NCBI GenBank assembly: GCA_023512835.1
Contig: CM042088.1
Location: forward strand, 2,046,001-2,110,000
Direction: 5' to 3'
From: Taxillus chinensis
Lineage: Eukaryota > Streptophyta > Magnoliopsida > Santalales > Loranthaceae
Length of the DNA stretch: 64,000 bases
Numbering within the stretch: position 1 is the first letter of the stretch; the number at the start of each line of letters is the position of its first letter. Shown here piece by piece: positions 56,519 through 64,000 of this stretch. The translations under genes were made by a program, and so were the position numbers. The notes under the pieces were generated by a model. That model worked only from the letters and a program-made list of their open reading frames with translations, ran no database searches and had not been told where the DNA came from.

Positions 56519-58838
56519 GTGGTGCACACAAGGAGAGCCCGCCAAGGAGAAGGCAGTCCTGAAGCCTCTGCCACTTCTATGCCTTCGGCATTGCGAGACG
56601 CCGACACCATCTTCATGGGGAATGTGCTTGATTGGGAGATCCTGGAGTCCTCCACCCTTGACTGGACTGAAGAACTTATGACCAAGCTGCAAGCGTTGGG
56701 ACTGAGAAGGTTAGTATGCGCTCGCAGTGATTTGTATTACCCTGCCATGTTAGACTTTTATAATTCAGTCTATGTCAATGAGGAAGATGATGAGATAATT
56801 GGGGAAGTTCAAGGTGTTTTAATTTCTATTTCTCCTGCTATGTTGAGAGACTGCTTTGATCTGCCAAATCCCATGCATGCAAAGCCTGCGTTGACCTTAG
56901 GAGATTATGGTAGAGCTTTACAGTATAATAAGGAATTTGGGAAACGTCGGCAATTTACTAAAAATGGATTTCATGGAAAGTACCGTTGCCTTGCTAATTT
57001 GGTAGGGAAGTGCTTACTGTTACAAACTAGTGGCGTAGACTCAGTCCCTAAGTCCCATTTGGAGTTTATGTTTTGCATCGATCGTCAATTACACATTGAT
57101 TGGGCTGCTGAAATTTTTAAATTGTGGAAACGGGACATTCATAAATGTTTATATGGTCGACTACTTAGCATGCTTCTGCAATATCAATATGGTTATCTCA
57201 GTGCTCAAGTAGTCCCCAATGTTTTCCCGGATAACCTGCGGTTACGAGTTCTCTATCCAGAGGGTGCCTTAGGAGTTAGCTACAAGGGCAAATGGGGAGA
57301 TAGTATCCACGTCGCACCACAGCCTTCACGTCACAGTGTGCATATGGAGCGACCCACTGAGTAGTTTAGGGACACCTCCACTCCCATGAATGCCCGCCGA
57401 CAGCACATCTTCCAGTTGACTGCCATGTACATGCAGTTCAATGTTCACAAGGAGGAAATCTACAATTTCTTCCAAGGCATCAGTGGCCAAGTTATCAGTG
57501 AAGTTGACGTTCTTAACTGGGCCTTCACTAATGGCCACATCACAAGACTTCAGCTGGATGAGCTGCTCGAGTACATCACTCAAGATCAACAAGCAACGTC
57601 TCATCCATCTGCCCGACCATGGGAAGCCCCGGAGCCAACTCCTGCTGCTTCTTATGAAGACTTACGGAAGCAAACTGCTCAACTACAAGAGGCACAGGCG
57701 GAAACCGTTCAGGAGATCGGGCTGCTGAAGAAAAATCAAACTCTCATCCTCAAGGAGCCGAAGGAAGTCAAAGGGCTGCTCGGTAAGATCTGGAAAGCCC
57801 TGGGGAAGAAGAAGAAGAAAACTCCTACACCTCCTGTGGAGGATCCATTTGACGCACCGTCACCTCCGGTACAGTAGCACGCTGCACATAGCAAAGAGAC
57901 ACCGGAGTATCCCCAGTATCCGCAAGAGGTGGAGCCCTACACCGCTCCACCTTTCCCTCCAGCAGTTCCTGTTTACTTCACACCACCAGCAGGGCCCAGC
58001 TCTTCACAGGCCCTCGTTGCGTTAATCCAGCTGTTACAATGGTGGTCTAGCGCATCATCAGAAGCTCCCCAGGAAGATAACCTCGGGGCACCCATCTATA
58101 TTCATCTTCATCCGGCCCTCTCCACTGCTGATGCCACAGCTGCTTTTCAGCAGTTTACTTATGGAGACACCTTGCAAGCACGTTTTACACGTGATTCAGA
58201 AGTCTACACGTCATCTTATTTGCAGCGTATCCTAGCTGATGAGTACTTATCTTCCGATGACGTTGACTTATTCTGCCGTACGATGCGACACGTGGTGGAG
58301 GCTGAGCCCAACGACTACCCTATGGCTTAGTATACCTCTATCATGCTGTGCGAGATATATGAGCAGCCGTTAGAGGAGCATATCTTCCGCCGGTAGATGA
58401 ATGGAGCAGCAGAAGGACATCGCTCTTGGCACCAGGTCCATGAGGTTCTTATACCGGTCCTCCTTGATCGACACTTTGTACTCTTGCAGTTGGACCTGAT
58501 TGTGGGCCAAGCCGTCCTTTATGACCCGAGCCAAGCCCATGGGTTTTCCACACGGAAGAAGAAGCTTGTCCATGGTTTCTTGAAAAAAATCAAAAACGCA
58601 CTCGAAAAAGAAGGGTCATTGACATCCAAGTTTCCTCTGGTGCACTTTAATGAAATGGAGCTTCCCCAACAACCTGATCAATTCAGTTGTGGGATTTTTG
58701 TCTGCTATTATTTGATAGCTCACGGCAGATAAGGATACTTGGGCACTCACAGGAGACACCTCGGCTGACTTTGTCCCACGTCTTAGAAGAATGGTGGCCC
58801 ATGTTATCTTCTACTATAGCGTTCCCACCAACCGGTAA
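56519..58838 (+). pseudogene. extra gene (plant-transposon-protein-like domain plus C48 protease) of the plus-strand unit
   Basis: The most continuous copy: one frame from 56519 to about 58720. The start codon has become GTG (ATG in B). TAG at 57362-57364, 57875-57877 and 58328-58330 replace Gln codons of B; another TAG is at 58394-58396. The N-terminal domain (56700-57300), the helix-rich middle (FNVHKEEIYNFFQGISG, then a coiled coil around YEDLRKQTAQLQEAQAETV), a Lys-rich patch and the Pro-rich linker precede the C48 domain with DRHFVLLQ, LYDPSQ and PQQPDQFSCGIFVC. A frameshift near 58725 precedes the TAA at 58836-58838. It supplies the 16 bp missing in B near 27378. Confidence 0.78.
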
Positions 58839-58934
58839 CGGTCTTCTACCTTTTTCCTTTTCCCATGCTTTGAGGGCATCGCATCGTTTCAGTATGGGAG
58901 GGTGGTTTCCCTTGAACCGGTTGTTTGTTTGTTT

Positions 58935-59632
58935 AAGAGCTTGTCGAAGAGCTTATTGCAGAAGTGACTCCCTTCATCACTGACAATTGCTCTAGGTGTT
59001 CCAAACCTGCTGAATATGTTGCGGCGAAGGAACTTGGTAACCACTTGCGCATCATTCTTCCTAGTGGGTATAGCTTCAACCCACTTTGAGAGGTAATCAA
59101 CAGCCAGAAGGATGTACAAAAATCCATCTGATGGTGGGAAAGGTCCCATGAAATCGATTCCCCATATGTCAAAAAGTTCTACTGGCATAATGCCAGTTTG
59201 GGGCATCTCTTGCTTCCTTGTAATCCCTCATGTTCTTTGACACTGATCACATGACTTAACAAAGGTGTATGTGTCTGTGAACATGGTTGGCCAGTAAAAC
59301 CCACTTTGTAGGATCTTTGCCACCGTTCTTTGCACTCCTAAATGGCCAGCATAGTCAGATGAATGACAATGCTTCAATATGCTGTCCACTTCCTCTTCTG
59401 CACACATTTTCCGATGATCCGATCAGCACATTGCCTGTATAGAACATGCTCATCCCAAATGTATCTTCTTGCATTAAAGAGGAACCTCTTCTTTTCCTGA
59501 TAAGTAAACTCGGTAGGTACATAGTCACATGCATGGTAGTTCACAATATCAGCAAACTATGGCGTCTTTGCTTTAGCTACAAAGAGCTGCTCATCAGGGA
59601 AGGTGTCAGAAATAGTAGCACCTTGAGTAAAC
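58935..59632 (-). pseudogene. pol: reversed integrase fragment of element B type
   Basis: Matches the minus-strand integrase at about 30090-30790, with [14 protein letters not shown] and [12 protein letters not shown] core motifs (59206-58935) and the zinc-finger region further right. It joins the plus-strand unit at 58928-58934, where TTTGTTT is common to both sides. It ends near 59632 before the G-poor tract. Confidence 0.82.
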
Positions 59633-59639
59633 TCGAGGA

Positions 59640-61160
59640 GGCTTTTTTTCTATTATTTTATTCTTCTATAATCTTTTTATTTTTTTAAAAATTTTGTTTT
59701 ATTATATTTTTATTTAAATTCTTTTTCAAATTATAAATCTTCTAATTTTATCTTCTTCTTTACTTTTCTTTCTCTTCTTCTATATTAAAATATATCTAAT
59801 AAAATTATTTCTTAAATTATCTACAATTTCTATATCTATCTTCTTAATTTTTTAAATATAATTTTTATTAATTCTTTTTAATCTTCAATTTCTTTTTAAT
59901 TTATTCTTTAAACCTTAAATTTATTATATCATCTTTAAAATTTTTAAACTATTTATTTTCTTATATCTTTTAATTTAAAAAACTTAATTCAATCAAAAAA
60001 TTTCTTTTTTTTAATTTTTATATTCTTTAATCTTTAATTTACTATATATTTAAATCTCATTATTCAAATCTTTATTCCATAAAATAACTTTAAAAATCTA
60101 TATTTCATTATTCTTACTTAATTTATTAATTAAATTTCTATTATAATTTATTTCTTATCTTATTTTCTTTCTTTCTTAAATAAAAATTAATTTTTCTTTT
60201 AATCTAATTCACATACTTTATTAAATAATCATAATCCTTTTTATTTAAATCTCTTTTTTTAACTTCTCTTACAATTATTCTCATTTATTAAAATTCTTTT
60301 AAATCTCTTTCTTTTAAAAAACATTTATTTAATATCTTAATTATAAATATTTTCTTTTATTTTGCTCTAATTTAATATTAAAATAAAAAAAAGAAAAAAA
60401 TCTCTCACTATAATTCAATTTCAATTTTTTAATAATAAATTTCTATCTAATTTTCTTATACCTTTTTTATTAATTATCTATTTTTCTTTTCTATAAATTT
60501 TCTCATTATAATTCCTAAAATTTCTATTCACTTAATTTTAATCATTCTATAATAATCTAATTAAATTTTTTTTCATATTAATAAACATTCAATTGCTAAT
60601 TTTTTAAATCATATTTTCAATTCATTTTTTATTCATATATTCATTTCCTTAATTTAATTCACTTCTCTTCTTCATAAAATTTATCTATTCCTTATTTCTT
60701 TATCTCTTAAATTTCTATAATTAATATTCTCATAATTAATCTTATTTTAATCTTATTCTTTTTTTAAAATCTAAATTTCTATTTATTCATTTTTTATTAT
60801 TCTTTATTTCTTATAAATTTCTTTAAATCTTAAATTCTCATTTTAAAATTCTCTCAATTTCTTTATTATTTCTTTTAATATTTTTAATAATCAAACTAAA
60901 TATTTTTTTTAAAAAAAATAAAATATTCTTTACAATCCTTATTATTTACATATTTATTCTCTTTCTAATTCCTAAACTAAAATCTTCTCTCAATATATTA
61001 ATCCTTATATAAAATTAAATATATTCTATTTTATTCTTTTTCTTATTTTTCATCTCATTTCTTAATCTCATCTTTTCTTATCATCAAAATAATTTTTTAA
61101 ATTTCTATCTTAATTTCTATCACTTAAATCTATTTTAAAATTTTTCTTTAATCAAAAACT
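59640..61160. repeat. low-complexity tract almost free of G on the plus strand
   Basis: From 59697 to 61161 I count three G (60364, 60393, 60595) in 1465 bases, while C is about one base in eight in the lines I counted; the rest is T and A. There is no simple tandem unit, no reading frame of note and no similarity to the surrounding elements. It occupies the place where the leader and primer site next to the right LTR of B should be. An assembly or sequencing artefact is possible. Confidence 0.8.
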
Positions 61161-61963
61161 TGACCCGTATAAATTGTGTCTATAAGTTTTGCAGCAAGTG
61201 CACTAGTTAAGTAATAAAATGGAGTATTAAGACTCCGGTTGTCGAACCCACAGTTCAGATCTTTTAGCAATGGCTATAGCTCTTTTCAGAACTCAGTTCA
61301 GATTCTCCCACTCAAGATGATTTACAATGCCTCCCAAGCCCCCTATTTATAGGATTTAGTGGGCCAAATTAGGGTTGCAAAAAGTGTGCCCTAATTATAA
61401 ATGTGGTCGCAGCTAAAACGACGTCGTTTTGGTTAGTGACACTATTCAACGTTCTAGGCGAAATAAAACTCAAACTACACCAAATTTAACCCCAGTTCTT
61501 TAGAGGAAAATGATTAAAACAACAAAACACATCATTTGGAGCTCAAAAATGCCTGCACGTGAGAATGCACGTGAGAAGACCCTTTTCACGTGCAGCTTCC
61601 ATTCGACTAAAATTTGCTCCAAAGCTTTCTCTTGAGTTGCAGAAGGCATCCATGCAATAAAATCCTTGCACGTAAGAATGCACGTGAGAAAGCTTTTCAC
61701 GTGCACCTTGATTTTGCCTTCATTTTGCTTCCATCTTCTTCATATAGCTTCCTCTTGAGTGTATGGAGTGATCTAGCGAAGGTGTGTGGGAAAAGGTTGC
61801 TCCAAAACCTGCCAAAAAGACTCAAAAAGTACCACTATACACCAAACAGGGTCTTCCTAGGGGTTAGAGCAAATATGTGTAAAATAGCATGCAAATAGGT
61901 ATAAAACATACGCTAAAACACCCTATATAAGGTCTAGGATAACGGCATAAATGCACGTTATCA
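61161..61963 (-). repeat. right (5') LTR of element B, internally deleted
   Basis: Starts TGACCCGTATAA and ends CGTTATCA against the duplication CGTAG. About 0.7 kb is missing at 61252, where the U5/R part (up to CCCACAG) joins sequence upstream of the ATCTTTTAGCAATGG block. A one-base variant of the ACGT palindrome lies at 61413-61432, and CACGTG motifs at 61550-61705. Confidence 0.85.
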
Positions 61964-62698
61964 CGTAGCGAGCTGCTAGCATTAATTGCGGCTTAGAGAG
62001 ATGAAGCAGTGTCTTCTTGGTCCGTTGCAAGGTTCTTTACTCCGCATGAACGAAGCTCGGATCCTTACTCCGTATTAGTGATTGCTTACTCCGTATGAAT
62101 GAAGTCCTGGAATCCTTATTCCGTGTCAGTGCTTCCTTACTCCGTATGAGTAGTGGTTTGGAGAGCTTACTCTGCATCAGCGCTTCCTTACTCCGCATGA
62201 GTAATGATTCGGATTCCTTATTCCGCATTTGATGTCCTTACTCCGCAACAGTTGTCCTTACTCTGCTCGAATGACAGACTCGAATTTCTTCATCCGTATC
62301 TTCTTTTCCTTAGTCCGGGGGAGTGACAACTTCGATTCTTTCTCTCTCACAAGTCTCTTCTACTCCGTGCAAGATGTAGACTCAGGAACTTACTCCGCAT
62401 TAATTGACATAATCTAGTTGAGTGTTAGACGTGGGTTCCTAGTCGTTTTGTCAAGTGTTTAATCAGCACGAAGGGTCCTTACTCCGGATGATGACTTGGT
62501 TATATACCAAGTGAATGATGACACTCATGATGATCCGGATCAAGATTATGTATCCTGTCCTTTGCTTTGTCCTCACATGAGTAGGTCCGGATTTAGAGTT
62601 AACTCATCTGCACAGACTTAATGGTAAACATGAAACATCTCGAGTCAAATTACATAGGGTTTGTTCCGCATTATCCAAATTCTCGGTTTGATCTAATA
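61964..62698 (+). repeat. SIRE-like copia LTR, right part
   Basis: Continues 14420-14995 behind the duplication CGTAG and ends CTAATA before GGTGG. From 62035 to 62480 it is filled with about a dozen degenerate copies of CTTACTCCGCATGAGT at irregular spacing; one of them, 62188-62204, is a perfect inverted repeat (TTACTC, CGCAT, GAGTAA). No coding region. Confidence 0.65.
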
Positions 62699-62699
62699 G

Positions 62700-64000
62700 G
62701 TGGATAAGTTCATTTTCCTTGCAGACTTTGTAGTGCTAGATATGGCAGAGAACAAAGGAGTGCAGCTCATTTTGGGCAGGCCATTTCTGAGAACAGGCCG
62801 CGCACTCATTGATGTGAGTTCAGGAGAGCTGACTGTTCATGTGGATGAAGAGGCCGTGGTATTTAATATGGAGAAATCAATGAGAAGGCGGGATGACTAT
62901 TCAAGATGCTTTTGGGTGGATGACATAACAAACTTCATGGAAGAATACTTTGAAGAGAACATAGTCACCGAGAGCCTTGACCACGTACTGCAGCAGGTTG
63001 AATCTGCTGAACTAAGCAAGGAAGAAGAATTGGAAGCTGTGGTTGAGCAAGTTGAGGAGCAACCTGAAACTTCTGAAGAACCTTCTACACTTAAAGAACA
63101 ACTTCCAGAACTGAAACAACTCCCTAAACATCTGAAATATGAATTTTTAGATTCAACAGGAAGGTACCCAGTAATAGTTGTTGCATCACTAGCTGCTGAA
63201 GAAAGCCAGCAACTGTTGAGGGTACTCAGAAGTCATAAGAGGGCTTTGGGATGGACTATTGATGATATTAAAGGGATCAGTCTATCAATATGCATGCACA
63301 AAATTTGGATGGAGGAGACTCACACGCCCATTGTTGAACGACAGCACAGGCTTAATCCTGCAATGAAGGAGGTTGTAGGCAAAGAAATTCTCAAGTGGAG
63401 AAAAGCTGGTATTATCTTTGCTATCTCCGACAGCCCATGGGTGAGTCTAGTGCATGTGGTTCCAAAGAAGGGAGGTATGACTGTTATTAGAAATGAGAAA
63501 AATGAGCTCATTCCTTCCCGGACCGTGACAGGGTGGCGTGTTTGTATTGACTACCGCAAATTAAACACGGCGACTCGCAAGGACCACTTCCCACTGCCCT
63601 TCATTGATCAAATGTTGGACCGATTAGCAGGCTACCCTTACTATTGTTTCCTCGATGGTTATTCAGGCTACAATCAGATTGCGGTGGCGCCAGAGGATCA
63701 GGAGACGACAACGTTCACATGCCCGTTTGGCACGTTTGCCTTCAAAAGGATGCCGTTTGGTCTATGTAATACACCTGCTACATTTCAGAGGTGTATGATA
63801 GCGATCTTCTAGGGATTAGTGGAGGATATAATGGAGGTATTTATGGACGACTTCTCAGTATTTGGGTCCTCTTTCTCCACATGCTTAAAGAACTTGGAAA
63901 CGGTACTAATCCGTTGTGAGGAAAAAGACCTAGTGTTGAACTGGGAAAAGTGTCATTTTATGGTCAAAGAGGGGATCGTCCTCGGTCATAAAGTTTTTGC
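62700..64000 (+). pseudogene. pol: element A protease end and reverse transcriptase (continues past the window)
   Basis: The frame left at 14419 resumes here: DKFIFLADFVVLDM, LILGRPFL (protease end), an acidic linker, GWTIDDIKGISLSICMHKI, then RT motifs [45 protein letters not shown] at 63810-63812 replaces the CAG of element B; behind it the same frame gives [12 protein letters not shown] and continues to the window end. Apart from that stop the 1.3 kb are open. Confidence 0.9.

Larger units (their letters stand above)
43023..58838 (+). mobile_element. inverted Athila-type unit, plus strand, with pol deleted (LTR, gag, extra gene), split by element E
   Basis: The LTR (43023-43862 plus 54360-55437) lacks only its first 17 or so bases and is followed by a perfect tRNA-Asp primer site, gag, and then, without pol, the internal promoter and extra gene. 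The gag to promoter junction at 56374-56383 shows 10 bases common to both parents. Behind the extra gene the sequence jumps to a reversed integrase fragment, so no 3' LTR is seen. Confidence 0.75.
14996..61963 (-). mobile_element. Athila-type element B, minus strand, heavily rearranged by later insertions
   Basis: Read on the minus strand, the right LTR (61963-61161) is the 5' LTR and the left LTR (24801-14996, split) the 3' LTR, with CGTAG on both sides. Its own coding part runs from gag (42812-41221 and 33772-32440) through RT (32439-31162), RNase H and integrase (31157-29439) to the extra gene (28422-26114). Elements T, C and E, the inverted plus-strand unit and a G-poor tract lie inside. 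An additional primer site and 30-bp LTR stub at 42969-43022 show that the right half is not a simple element and was reassembled by recombination or repair. Confidence 0.78.
10576..64000 (+). mobile_element. Athila/Calypso-type Ty3/gypsy element A, plus strand, split by a 48-kb nested insertion
   Basis: The element begins with a 1519-bp LTR, a tRNA-Asp primer site and gag, and its gag-protease frame runs to 14419. The same frame resumes at 62699 with the end of protease and RT and leaves the window at 64000. The break carries a perfect 5-bp duplication (GGTGG at 14415-14419 and 62699-62703), and the reading frame (..VLVKV then DKFIF..) is restored when the insertion and one copy are removed. 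The primer site and gag type place it in the Athila/Calypso/Cyclops lineage. The right LTR is not seen. Confidence 0.88.

Noticed and set aside
62700..64000. Protease/RT at the right edge as a separate element
   Set aside because: The reading frame and the GGTGG duplication join it to gag-protease at 14419.

Overview
The window is plant nuclear DNA made almost entirely of LTR retrotransposons nested in one another. I see no host gene, rRNA, tRNA gene or CRISPR array. A eudicot with a large, repeat-rich genome fits best: Ty1/copia and Ty3/gypsy elements of plant type, primer sites for tRNA-Asp and initiator tRNA-Met, and premature stops dominated by CAG to TAG, as expected from decay of CHG-methylated DNA. 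I cannot name the species.

Layout. 1-10575 is a decayed Ty1/copia element (gag, protease, integrase, RT, RNase H) with an extra gene behind pol and part of its 3' LTR. At 10576 starts an Athila/Calypso-type Ty3/gypsy element (A, + strand) whose gag-protease breaks off at 14419 and resumes in frame at 62699, running off the right edge. The 48-kb interruption has 5-bp target duplications (GGTGG). Its outer shell is a SIRE-like copia LTR (14420-14995 and 61964-62698). Inside that, flanked by CGTAG, lies a minus-strand Athila-type element (B, 14996-61963), itself hit by a chromovirus-like element T (15485-23766, flanked by CTCAC), a non-autonomous element C (33875-41220), a second minus-strand Athila-type element E (about 43919-54359), an inverted plus-strand unit (43023-58838) in which pol is deleted and gag is joined to the extra gene, and a 1.5-kb tract almost free of G (about 59640-61160).

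Main finding. The copia element and the Athila-type elements B, E and the plus-strand unit all carry, behind pol, a second gene with the same plan: an N-terminal domain like the one databases call putative plant transposon protein, a variable linker, and a C-terminal Ulp1/SUMO-protease-like (C48) domain in which the His, Asp, Gln and Cys positions can be read. Each copy has its own TATA box upstream, and the DNA around that promoter carries the same kind of short motif arrays as the LTRs. The gene therefore looks like a separate promoter-driven cassette that two superfamilies acquired.

Other structure: a roughly 100-bp CACGTG-centred module shared by LTRs of unrelated families and by the internal promoters; an ACGT-core palindrome in nearly every Athila-type and T LTR; an RNA hairpin with compensatory changes just after the main ORF in B, C and E; and junctions with microhomology, templated filler and 413-465-bp duplications that point to repair-mediated rearrangement. 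B keeps a nearly complete pol with all catalytic residues and one frameshift; the other coding regions are more broken.
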